In this document: positions 7,612 to 14,529 of the stretch, one piece after another
Numbering within the stretch: the first letter of the stretch is position 1
Layout of the letters: every line of letters starts with the position of its first letter
Assembly: GCA_017482195.1 (NCBI GenBank)
Contig: JAFUNM010000011.1
Span: 1 to 53,733 of the forward strand
Source of the DNA: Clostridia bacterium
Lineage (GTDB): Bacteria > Bacillota > Clostridia > Oscillospirales > QAKW01
Direction of reading: 5' to 3'
Length of the DNA: 53,733 bases
Notes under the pieces: generated by a model
Seen by the model: the letters and a program-made list of their open reading frames with translations, nothing else
Told to the model about the DNA's origin: nothing
The model's database searches: none
Translations under genes and position numbers: made by a program

Positions 7612-8187
7612 TTATGTGATTTCTATAAAAGTCAGATAATGATCATAGGTAACAAATATCAACCCATCATTCGACCAAAGAATTCTGCAATCATTTCTTT
7701 TCCCGTCTGTATAGTTGATATCTGCTTCTTGCCAAGTTCGCCCTTCAGCAACAGGAAGGTGTCTATTATAGTTTTTGTATTCTCCCATCTTGACCATCTT
7801 TCCAGGGAGAAAATCATTTGGCGCTTTTCCCTTCTTCCATCCGGCATTTACTAATTCACTATAGGTCACATAGTAATCGGGTAAGGTTTTGAAATATTTT
7901 AACCACCAATCTGCTCCGTTTTTTCCATCTTGGGTTCCTTGACCGGCATTTGTTGCGTTGAGAGTTTCGATGCGACACCTGCACTTGGGATGTATCGGTG
8001 GTTCCGGATTCGGTTTTGAATATATTGGAATAATCATACCGTGAAATTCTTTGCAGTCTTGACAGGCCAAAACATGAGGGGTATTAAGCCAATTCTTCCA
8101 CTTTGTGCTATCGTGGGTAGGCGGTATAAATACATCAAAAATATCGCCCATAGCATCTGCAAACTGATTGTTTTGTTTCGGTGACAT
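7612..8187 (-). CDS. Barnase-type ribonuclease toxin with phage-head-like N-terminus
   Basis: A 191-residue two-part protein. Residues 38-75 hold a CQDC...H...HPKCRC cysteine/histidine motif as found at the end of phage minor-head (MuF / SPP1 gp7-type) proteins, a known carrier of polymorphic toxins. Residues 102-190 are a complete barnase domain: TLPDYYVTYSE, GRTWQEADINYT, NDCRILWSNDG and YDHYLTF. The catalytic set is intact, with Glu154 (barnase Glu73), Arg164 (Arg83), Arg168 (Arg87) and His183 (His102), so it should be an active guanyl-preferring RNase. No signal peptide or secretion domain remains; the N-terminal 37 residues look like a truncated head region. The ATG at 8187 follows AGGAGA. 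The DNA here is more AT-rich than its neighbours. It is neutralised by the adjacent barstar. Confidence 0.9.
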   Translation of the reverse strand: MSPKQNNQFADAMGDIFDVFIPPTHDSTKWKNWLNTPHVLACQDCKEFHGMIIPIYSKPNPEPPIHPKCRCRIETLNATNAGQGTQDGKNGADWWLKYFKTLPDYYVTYSELVNAGWKKGKAPNDFLPGKMVKMGEYKNYNRHLPVAEGRTWQEADINYTDGKRNDCRILWSNDGLIFVTYDHYLTFIEIT

Positions 8188-8200
8188 TTACTTTTCTCCT

Positions 8201-8229
8201 ATTATACTTATAATTTGTTATGATTGCAA
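8201..8229 (-). promoter_or_regulatory. Possible promoter of the toxin-antidote pair
   Basis: TTGCAA (8224-8229) and TATAAT (8201-8206) on the minus strand, 17-bp spacer. The -10 box abuts the ribosome site, so a transcript starting at the usual distance would lose most of that site. Real but weakly translated, or fortuitous. Confidence 0.4.
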
Positions 8230-8380
8230 GGGCGGCATTTGCGATCTTGAAATAGTATATTAACTCAAGAATGAAAAGTCAGTCGAAACCTTCGTGTTCA
8301 AGATGTGACGGTTCTCAAAAAATGGTGGGGTATAATTACGTCAAGTGTTTGTTTTTGCGGGAAAATAGTTTGTTCTGAAA

Positions 8381-8415
8381 AAATAAAAAACCTTGAAAAC
8401 GTCGTGTTTTCAAGG
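8381..8415 (-). terminator. tRNA-Ala terminator
   Basis: Stem CCTTGAAAAC (8391-8400) with GTTTTCAAGG (8406-8415), then TTTTTTATTT on the minus strand, 7 bases after the tRNA-Ala CCA. Confidence 0.8.
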
Positions 8416-8417
8416 CT

Positions 8418-8497
<80 letters not shown>

Positions 8498-8512
8498 ATA
8501 GGAACGGATTTT

Positions 8513-8541
8513 AGTATACTATAAAGATCGGAAGTTGTCAA
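8513..8541 (-). promoter_or_regulatory. tRNA-Ala promoter
   Basis: TTGACA (8536-8541) and TATACT (8513-8518) on the minus strand, 17-bp spacer, ending 15 bases before the tRNA. Confidence 0.75.
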
Positions 8542-8586
8542 TATCTTTTTTTGCTTTTTTCCAAAACATGAAAATTTAAAATAGCA

Positions 8587-8615
8587 TTGCAACTTTGTCG
8601 AATAACCATTATAAT
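8587..8615 (+). promoter_or_regulatory. Promoter of the deacetylase gene
   Basis: TTGCAA (8587-8592) and TATAAT (8610-8615), 17-bp spacer, 35 bases before the start codon. Confidence 0.65.
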
Positions 8616-8650
8616 TAAAACATAAGTTTCTAAGAGAAAGGACCGAATAT

Positions 8651-9907
8651 ATGAAGCGTTTGATCGGCTGTATTGCATCCATCGCCGCGGTGGCGCTGGT
8701 GATCGGCATTGCCGTTTATTTCACTCTGGGCACCTCCCCTGCCCAAAAGTTGATGAAGGAGCAACCCTATACCTTTTCTGAGACGGATAAGCATATCGGA
8801 AAAGAGAAGCGGGATTCTTATGTAAAAGACGGAGGCTGTGTGTTTATCTCCTATCCCGAAACCGGCAATAAAGCCACCGATACCGTGATCAAGCAGTATG
8901 TAGATGACGCTCTGGCACGGTTGAATTCCCATCTCAAAGAACTAAAGGAGACCGATTCGGAATTCATTCCCCGCCTGGTAGTGGATTATTCCACTGAGAT
9001 TTGGGAAGAGGCAACCTGTATTCGCATCTTTTATGAACTGACAGACATCGGCGATAAAGATAACCAAGGCGTCGCCGGCGACAAAATGTATTATTATCTG
9101 GATACCGACTGCAACATTTTGGACCTCAACAGTCTTTTGGGCGAGAAGAGTGACGAAAAAATCACTCAGATGCTTAAAGCATCGGGACGTTCTCTTGAGG
9201 GACTGACCACCTTTGCTTTGGCGGTTGACACCCTCAATCTCTTTTGGGAAGACGGTCAGGAGCAGCTCTCGGTCAGCGCCATCCGGCGCGCCGGGGTCAT
9301 CGATCCAGACAAACCTATGATCGCCCTGACCTTTGACGATGGTCCCGGTCGCTACTCCCGCGACTTTGCAGATCTTTTGACCCGCTACGGTGCAAGGGGC
9401 ACCTTCTTTGTACTGGGTGTAAATGTGGAAAATTTTTCCGAGGATCTAAAATATGTATACGATCAGGGCAACGAGATCGCCAGCCACACCATGCGTCATA
9501 AAAATCTCAACCTCCTCTCAACGGCAGAAATCCAAAAGGAGATCGATGAAGCGGCCGACGCCATCCATGATGCCATCGGCACATATCCCACATTCGTCCG
9601 TACCCCCTTCGGCAACGCTAACGACAAGGTGATGAACATCATCGACGGACCCATGATCAAATGGAGCGTAGACACCCTGGACTGGAAGACCCGAAACGCC
9701 CAGGCGGTGAAAAATGAGATCATCAAGGGAGCCGGTGACGGAGAGATCATCCTACTCCATGAAATTTATGAATCCTCTCTGGCGGGTCTGGAGCTGGCAC
9801 TGGAGGAACTTTCCGCAGAAGGCTATCAATTTGTAACGGTCAGTGAACTGATGCAATATCGCGGCGTAACCCCCGAATGCAAACACTATACCGATTTTAA
9901 AAAATAA
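8651..9907 (+). CDS. Membrane-anchored polysaccharide deacetylase (NodB domain)
   Basis: A 418-residue exported enzyme that should remove acetyl groups from peptidoglycan or another surface glycan. An N-terminal membrane helix (about 4-26) serves as signal anchor. Residues about 50-200 resemble the PdaC-type accessory domain found before NodB domains. The catalytic NodB domain (about 222-405) shows all five motifs: TFDDGP with Asp229/Asp230, the metal ligands His279 and His283 in SHTMRH, RTPFG (317-321), DTLDW (341-345) and LLHEIY. Start codon follows AAAGGA. Single gene with its own promoter and terminator. Whether it acts on GlcNAc or MurNAc cannot be read from the motifs. Confidence 0.88.
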   Translation: MKRLIGCIASIAAVALVIGIAVYFTLGTSPAQKLMKEQPYTFSETDKHIGKEKRDSYVKDGGCVFISYPETGNKATDTVIKQYVDDALARLNSHLKELKETDSEFIPRLVVDYSTEIWEEATCIRIFYELTDIGDKDNQGVAGDKMYYYLDTDCNILDLNSLLGEKSDEKITQMLKASGRSLEGLTTFALAVDTLNLFWEDGQEQLSVSAIRRAGVIDPDKPMIALTFDDGPGRYSRDFADLLTRYGARGTFFVLGVNVENFSEDLKYVYDQGNEIASHTMRHKNLNLLSTAEIQKEIDEAADAIHDAIGTYPTFVRTPFGNANDKVMNIIDGPMIKWSVDTLDWKTRNAQAVKNEIIKGAGDGEIILLHEIYESSLAGLELALEELSAEGYQFVTVSELMQYRGVTPECKHYTDFKK

Positions 9908-9910
9908 AAA

Positions 9911-9948
9911 ATTCCCGTAATGCGTCAGCATTACGGGAATTTTGTTTT
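9911..9948 (+). terminator. Deacetylase terminator
   Basis: A perfect 13-bp stem (9911-9923 with 9928-9940), four-base loop, followed by TTTGTTTT. Confidence 0.85.
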
Positions 9949-9986
9949 GTCGCCTGAACGAAAAATCTGTATTTCAAAACTGCCCT

Positions 9987-10084
9987 GCACCATAAAATTC
10001 AAAGATTTAAGATGAAAAGCATCCTAACGGATGGTGCACATTTTAACGCAGATTCGCACCAAAATCTTGAATTTTAAGGCGCTT
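9987..10084. repeat. Structured intergenic segment with interleaved inverted repeats
   Basis: TGCACCAT (9987-9994) and ATGGTGCA (10031-10038) form one inverted repeat; AAAATTCAAAGATTT near 9996 and AATCTTGAATTTT near 10063 form a second, interleaved one. Bases 10056-10081 match 20 of 26 positions of 11500-11525 inside the MITE-like element, so this may be an old relative of it. Confidence 0.4.
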
Positions 10085-10112
10085 ATTCTTTACGAAGGGC
10101 TGCCCATTTTAT

Positions 10113-11024
10113 TTAGATATCAAACACTCCGAGAATCACAATACCCAGCGCTACCATTACGATGCAGGCATAATGTTTCCAGGAAAGCTTCTCCTTCAGG
10201 AAAATACGGCTCCAGATCACGCTAGCTACGCAATAAGCGGAAATGATAGGCGCAGAATACATCAGATGATCCTCATCGGCAATGGCATAGATATATGCAA
10301 ACTGACCGATGGTCTCACAAACAGCACCGATATACTTGGGACCTTCCATTTTTGGGATCAGCTTATCCCGTTTGATCAGTACTACATAGATGAAGCAAAC
10401 CAAGCCAACAGCCAAGAAGGTCAGTTCATAGGCCACATTCGCAGAATCCTCATTGAGCTTTTCCAGCACCAGGCTATCGGCAAAGGTACCGGCAGCATCC
10501 AGCAGACAATAAGCCACCGGAAGCAGAATAGCAAGCCAAGACTTGGAATACTTATAATTGGATTTTTCCTGGCGGGCTGCTCGCAGCTCGGGATCCTCTC
10601 TTGCCTCTACGATGCCCAGGCCAATAACACCTGCACAGATGATCGCTACTGCAGCCAGCGCCCAGCCGGTGACATTCCCGGTGATATCACCGGTGATCAG
10701 ACACATGACGGCCACCAACGCACCACTGGAATTACAGATGGGCGAAGAGATGGAAAGCTCAATATAGCGAAGGCCTAAATAACCCAGCGCCATTGAAAGG
10801 ATGTACAAAGCGGAAACAGGCAGATAGGTAAGCATGATGCTCCAACTAATCTCCACACCGCCAATAAAGATCTCATAGCAGGCATGCAGCCCCATCACAA
10901 GACCTACCGCCATAACCATCTTTAAATGACTGTATTGATCCTTTGCATCCCGGCATCCGATCTTAGAGAAGAGATCAGAACCGCTCCAGAACAGCAGCGT
11001 AATTAACGCAAGCCAAAACCACAT
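10113..11024 (-). CDS. EamA/DMT-family membrane transporter
   Basis: A 303-residue drug/metabolite transporter superfamily protein with about ten hydrophobic helices in two EamA-like repeats (start to about 145, and about 160 to the end). The last helices contain the typical AYCVASVIWSRIFLKEKLSW followed by ALGIVILG. Substrate is unknown; the family exports amino acids, nucleosides or drugs. The start codon has GGAGGAT 5-9 bases before it and lies 3 bases after the AbrB-like gene, so the two are translated as a pair and the regulator may control the transporter. Confidence 0.85.
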   Translation of the reverse strand: MWFWLALITLLFWSGSDLFSKIGCRDAKDQYSHLKMVMAVGLVMGLHACYEIFIGGVEISWSIMLTYLPVSALYILSMALGYLGLRYIELSISSPICNSSGALVAVMCLITGDITGNVTGWALAAVAIICAGVIGLGIVEAREDPELRAARQEKSNYKYSKSWLAILLPVAYCLLDAAGTFADSLVLEKLNEDSANVAYELTFLAVGLVCFIYVVLIKRDKLIPKMEGPKYIGAVCETIGQFAYIYAIADEDHLMYSAPIISAYCVASVIWSRIFLKEKLSWKHYACIVMVALGIVILGVFDI

Positions 11025-11027
11025 AAC

Positions 11028-11261
11028 TTAATCCTCCATATTTTTAAAGATTTCTTTGGCCACCCTTTGCATCACGTCAGGCTTGGAGACTACGATACCG
11101 CTTGCCTCATCGCCCAATACCAGCAACGTATCCCCCGGGTGAATACCGAACAGATCCCGCGCCTCCTTTGGGATGACGATTTGACCCTTCTCTCCCACCT
11201 TAACGGTGCCGAACAGATGCTTGCCTTTAGGCAGACCGTATAAATGCTTTCCCTTTGCCAT
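11028..11261 (-). CDS. AbrB/SpoVT-type DNA-binding regulator
   Basis: A 77-residue swapped-hairpin AbrB-domain protein. The domain runs from GTVKVGEKGQIVIPKEARDL to about residue 62 (GDTLLVLGD). The N-terminus carries an imperfect duplication, KGKHLYGLP and KGKHLFG. I start at the ATG at 11261, with GAGGTG 4-5 bases before it, because the in-frame extension to 11354 is encoded inside the MITE-like element and is unlike any AbrB protein. A perfect 10-bp dyad overlapping the likely start point of transcription suggests autoregulation. The gene leads the operon with the EamA transporter. Confidence 0.85.
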   Translation of the reverse strand: MAKGKHLYGLPKGKHLFGTVKVGEKGQIVIPKEARDLFGIHPGDTLLVLGDEASGIVVSKPDVMQRVAKEIFKNMED

Positions 11262-11274
11262 AATACACCTCATA

Positions 11275-11548
11275 GGGTGGAGCGAATAATCTGAGCTCAT
11301 TTTTAAAAGGCGGATTTTCGCACACTCATCGTTAAAATACTCGCCAATACACAAAGTATTGGCTGTGTCTTATGCCTTGATTGACCAAAAATACGCGCTT
11401 TTTAAAATCCTTGACCTCAAAGCGAGGAGATTGCGAAGGATTTTTGCTCAATTTAGGCGAAGCAAGGCTGGCGCCTTGCGAGACTAAGTTGGGTGAAAAG
11501 CACCGAAATATACCGTTTTAAGGCGAATTCAGACTATTTGCTCCACCC
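11275..11548. mobile_element. MITE-like element with 20-bp terminal inverted repeats and TA target duplication
   Basis: A 274-bp non-coding segment flanked by TA dinucleotides (11273-11274 and 11549-11550). Its ends, read inward, agree at 18 of 20 positions (19 of 21 counting the adjacent A): GGGTGGAGC then G or A, AATA, A or G, TCTGA. The TA duplication and short repeats suggest mobilisation by an IS630/Tc1-type transposase supplied elsewhere. Inside are two stem-loops, GCCAATAC/GTATTGGC (11343-11363) and GCAAGGC/GCCTTGC (11462-11479). It sits between the promoter-operator and the ribosome site of the AbrB-like gene, adding about 276 bases to its leader. Confidence 0.7.
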
Positions 11549-11551
11549 TAG

Positions 11552-11578
11552 AGTCATACTTGTAGGAAAAGTATGACT
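11552..11578 (-). promoter_or_regulatory. Perfect 10-bp dyad, likely AbrB-type operator
   Basis: AGTCATACTT (11552-11561) and AAGTATGACT (11569-11578) are perfect inverted repeats with a 7-base spacer. The dyad starts directly downstream of the -10 box of the AbrB-like gene and covers its expected transcription start, so it can act as an autorepression operator or as a 5'-leader hairpin. Confidence 0.6.
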
Positions 11579-11579
11579 T

Positions 11580-11608
11580 ATTTTATCATACTCTTTTTGA
11601 AATATCAA
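11580..11608 (-). promoter_or_regulatory. Promoter of the AbrB-like/EamA operon
   Basis: TTGATA (11603-11608) and TAAAAT (11580-11585) on the minus strand, 17-bp spacer. With the MITE-like element in place the leader is about 310 bases long. Confidence 0.65.
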
Positions 11609-11613
11609 GATAC

Positions 11614-11642
11614 TTGACGATAAAATCATAACATATTATAAT
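11614..11642 (+). promoter_or_regulatory. Promoter of the FAD oxidoreductase gene
   Basis: TTGACG (11614-11619) and TATAAT (11637-11642), 17-bp spacer. Its -35 box is 5 bp from that of the divergent AbrB-operon promoter, so the two are back to back. Confidence 0.75.
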
Positions 11643-11669
11643 AAATTCATCAACCCAAAGGATGAATTT

Positions 11670-13181
11670 ATGATCATAAATGATTTAAAGCTTCCGGTGA
11701 ACCATACTCCCGAACAGCTTACTAAAAAAATTGAAAAGCAATTGGGGCAAAAGGCCGACTGGCGGCTCTTGCGCCGCTCCATCGATGCCCGCAAAAATCC
11801 GGTCTGCTACATCTATTCGGCAGAGGCAGTGGCAAAAGGCGAGCCTTTCTCCCCCACCCCTGCTTTGAATATTCCGAAAGCTGATCTTGCTAAGCGACCA
11901 ATCATCGTCGGAAGTGGGCCTGCAGGACTTTTTGCCGCACTGATCTTATCCCGCAGCGGCGCCCGCCCCATTCTTTTAGAGCGGGGAAAGCCGGTGGAAG
12001 AACGGCAAAAGGATATTGAACATTTTCAAGCTGCCGGCATATTGAATTCCCACGCCAATGTGCAGTTCGGCGAAGGAGGTGCCGGCACCTTCTCCGACGG
12101 AAAGCTGAACAGCGGCATCAACAGCCCCTACTGTAGGGAGGTGCTGCAAACCTTTCATGCCCACGGCGCCCCGCAGGAGATCCTCTACGATGCCAAGCCT
12201 CATATCGGCACCGACTATTTACGAAAAGTCATCCGCTCCATGCGCGAAGAAATTCTTTCTTTGGGCGGAGAGATCCATTTTGAAGAGCAACTGCAAAAAT
12301 TGATTATTGAACAAGGCAGGATCATCGGAGCCGTAGGCAAACAGAATTATGAGACCGATCGGGTGATCCTGGCCATCGGCCACAGCGCGCGGGACACCTT
12401 TGCCATGCTGGAAGAAGCCGGCGTACCTATGATACCCAAATCCTTTTCGGTTGGGGTGCGGATCGAACATCCTCAAGATCTGATCAACCGTGCACAATAC
12501 CGTGATTACGCAGGCTATTTAGGAGCAGCTGATTATAAGCTTTCCCACCATACAGCTGACGGACGGGGCGTTTACACCTTCTGTATGTGTCCCGGTGGAG
12601 TGGTGATGGGCGCTGCAAGTGAAGAAGGCGGGGTTGTCACAAACGGTATGAGCTACCATGCCAGGAACGGCAAAAATGCCAACAGCGCTCTTTTAGTAGG
12701 AATCTCCCCCGCGGATTTCGGTAAAAATCCTTTGGACGGAATTGCCTATCAGCGCCGTTTGGAGCAGGCAGCTTTTATTGCAGGCGGCGGTGGCTATAAA
12801 GCACCCGCCCAGAGGCTGGGAGACTTTTTTAAAAACCGCAAAACAAAAGACTTCGGCAGCGTTTCCCCCACCTACCTGCCGGGGGTCACCCCTTATAATC
12901 TCAATGAGCTCTTGCCGGAATATGTATGCAAGGCAATGAAGGAGGTGCTCCTTGTCTTTGATCGTAAGCTCAAAGGCTTCGGACTGGAAGATGCGGTACT
13001 GACCGGCGTGGAGACCCGCAGTTCCTCCCCGGTCCGCATTTTAAGAGACGAAACTTTCCAGAGCACCTTAAGAGGACTCTACCCTATCGGTGAGGGTGCC
13101 GGCTATGCCGGGGGAATTATGTCCTCTGCGGTAGATGGGATCAAATGCGCACTGTCAATCCTATCCGGTGAAGAAAAATAA
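11670..13181 (+). CDS. FAD-dependent oxidoreductase (COG2509-type)
   Basis: A 503-residue uncharacterised flavoprotein dehydrogenase. After an N-terminal 70-residue domain, the FAD Rossmann fold begins with PIIVGSGPAGLFAALILSRSG (GSGPAG at 81-86) and ends its second strand in LLERG. The stretch VQFGEGGAGTFSDGKLN is characteristic of this group, and the C-terminal GEGAGYAGGIMSSAVDGI is the FAD ATG-like segment. No membrane span, so cytoplasmic. Start codon follows AAAGGATG. Single gene. Substrate and electron acceptor are unknown. Confidence 0.85.
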   Translation: MIINDLKLPVNHTPEQLTKKIEKQLGQKADWRLLRRSIDARKNPVCYIYSAEAVAKGEPFSPTPALNIPKADLAKRPIIVGSGPAGLFAALILSRSGARPILLERGKPVEERQKDIEHFQAAGILNSHANVQFGEGGAGTFSDGKLNSGINSPYCREVLQTFHAHGAPQEILYDAKPHIGTDYLRKVIRSMREEILSLGGEIHFEEQLQKLIIEQGRIIGAVGKQNYETDRVILAIGHSARDTFAMLEEAGVPMIPKSFSVGVRIEHPQDLINRAQYRDYAGYLGAADYKLSHHTADGRGVYTFCMCPGGVVMGAASEEGGVVTNGMSYHARNGKNANSALLVGISPADFGKNPLDGIAYQRRLEQAAFIAGGGGYKAPAQRLGDFFKNRKTKDFGSVSPTYLPGVTPYNLNELLPEYVCKAMKEVLLVFDRKLKGFGLEDAVLTGVETRSSSPVRILRDETFQSTLRGLYPIGEGAGYAGGIMSSAVDGIKCALSILSGEEK

Positions 13182-13240
13182 TCCGAAGAATATCATATCG
13201 CATCCGAGCAAGGCGAGGATATCTCAAAAGAAAAGGCAAA

Positions 13241-13279
13241 CAGACTCAAATGGACATTTCCAAATGAGTCTGTTTTTTT
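13241..13279 (+). terminator. Terminator after the FAD oxidoreductase
   Basis: Stem CAGACTCA (13241-13248) with TGAGTCTG (13265-13272), interior partly paired, then seven T. It also separates the convergent helicase gene. Confidence 0.8.
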
Positions 13280-13313
13280 CGGTTTTGTTGGTTTTCTTAA
13301 CGAAGAAAAGAAG

Positions 13314-14486
13314 TTAATAAGACCTTGCTTTTTCTAAGGGAACTTCGGTGAGAACCCCGTCATCTCCCATCGCCAAAGGTTTGATTTCATATTTGGTATA
13401 TTTCACGATCTCTTCCAGTTTGGTTTTTTCGGCAAAGTTATTCAGCATGGAAAATACCACGCCCTTTTTGCGCGCCCGACCGGTACGACCGATGCGATGG
13501 ATATAGTATTCGATCTCCTCGGGAATATCATAATTCAACACGCAATCCACGTCGTCCACATCAATGCCCCGGGAGGCCACATCGGTGGCAACCAGAACAG
13601 AAAGTTTGCTGTCCCTATATTTCTGCATGGTCTTTTCCCGTTTGCTTTGTGGAATATCCCCATGGAGACAATCGCAATCCACCCCGCCCTTGCGGAGGTC
13701 ATCGCTGAGCCGTTGGCACATGGCTTTAGTGTTACAAAAAACGATTACCCGCTCAAAAGGGCCTTCCTTGATCATGGCGAGGGTAGCTTCGGTTTTCTTA
13801 AAAGGCGAGACCGTAACGGAATATTGATCGATATCGGGTCGATCCTCTTGCTTGGGCTCCACCGTAATTTCCACCTCATCCCGCTGATACTTCCAAGAAA
13901 CATCCATGACCTCCCGACTGATGGTAGCGGAAAAGAGACCTAGATTGCGGCGATTTTTTACCATATCCACAATACGGGTCACATCCTTATAAAAACCCAT
14001 ATCCAGCATCCGGTCCGCCTCATCCAGCACCACCGTCTGAATATGATCAAACCGCAGATTACGACGCTTATGGTGATCCATCAAGCGGCCGGGCGTTGCT
14101 ACAATGATCTGTGGCTTTTTCTCCAGTTGGCGTGCCTGCCCTGTAAGACCCGTGCCACCGTAAAGCACCGCCACCCGAATGCCTTTATAAAAGGTCAGCA
14201 GACCCATCAGTTCCTCTCCGATCTGCATTGCCAGCTCCCGGGTAGGAGCCAGGATCAAGCCCTGGATCTCCGGGCAATCTGCATCAATATGCTCGATCAT
14301 CGGGATCCCGAAGGCAAAGGTCTTACCGGTACCGGTGGGGGCCTTGGCTACTACATCTTTCCATGCCATAAATTCGGGAATAGCAAGCTTCTGCACCGTG
14401 GTGGGGTAAGCGTAGCCCTTTTGCTCCAACGCCTTGAGCATTTCATCCGAAAGACCGAGATCTTTAAATGTTACATTCTTTTCCAT
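13314..14486 (-). CDS. DEAD-box ATP-dependent RNA helicase
   Basis: A 390-residue minimal DEAD-box helicase that unwinds short RNA duplexes in ribosome assembly or mRNA decay. All core motifs are visible: Q motif around residue 29, motif I APTGTGKT (49-56), PTRELA (81-86), TPGR, motif II DEAD (155-158), motif III SAT (186-188), motif V ATDVASRGID and motif VI HRIGRTGR. It lacks the basic or RNA-binding tail of CshA or DbpA, so partner specificity is unclear. Last gene of an operon with beta-phosphoglucomutase and the GH65 phosphorylase, 43 bases after the latter, with its own ribosome site AAGGAA. Confidence 0.92.
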   Translation of the reverse strand: MEKNVTFKDLGLSDEMLKALEQKGYAYPTTVQKLAIPEFMAWKDVVAKAPTGTGKTFAFGIPMIEHIDADCPEIQGLILAPTRELAMQIGEELMGLLTFYKGIRVAVLYGGTGLTGQARQLEKKPQIIVATPGRLMDHHKRRNLRFDHIQTVVLDEADRMLDMGFYKDVTRIVDMVKNRRNLGLFSATISREVMDVSWKYQRDEVEITVEPKQEDRPDIDQYSVTVSPFKKTEATLAMIKEGPFERVIVFCNTKAMCQRLSDDLRKGGVDCDCLHGDIPQSKREKTMQKYRDSKLSVLVATDVASRGIDVDDVDCVLNYDIPEEIEYYIHRIGRTGRARKKGVVFSMLNNFAEKTKLEEIVKYTKYEIKPLAMGDDGVLTEVPLEKARSY

Positions 14487-14529
14487 TGTTTGCTTCCTTA
14501 CTTTTTTCAGGATAATACCGTTTTTAAAT

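Noticed and set aside
8271-8378. 35-codon plus-strand frame with two CxxC-like cysteines and a third Cys inside the toxin cassette
   Set aside because: The Cys spacing looks zinc-finger-like, but there is no ribosome site and the length is within chance expectation. It may be a phage gene remnant.
11262-11354. In-frame N-terminal extension of the AbrB-like protein
   Set aside because: It is encoded in the MITE-like element, needs a TTG start without ribosome site, and AbrB proteins start at the internal MAKGK position.
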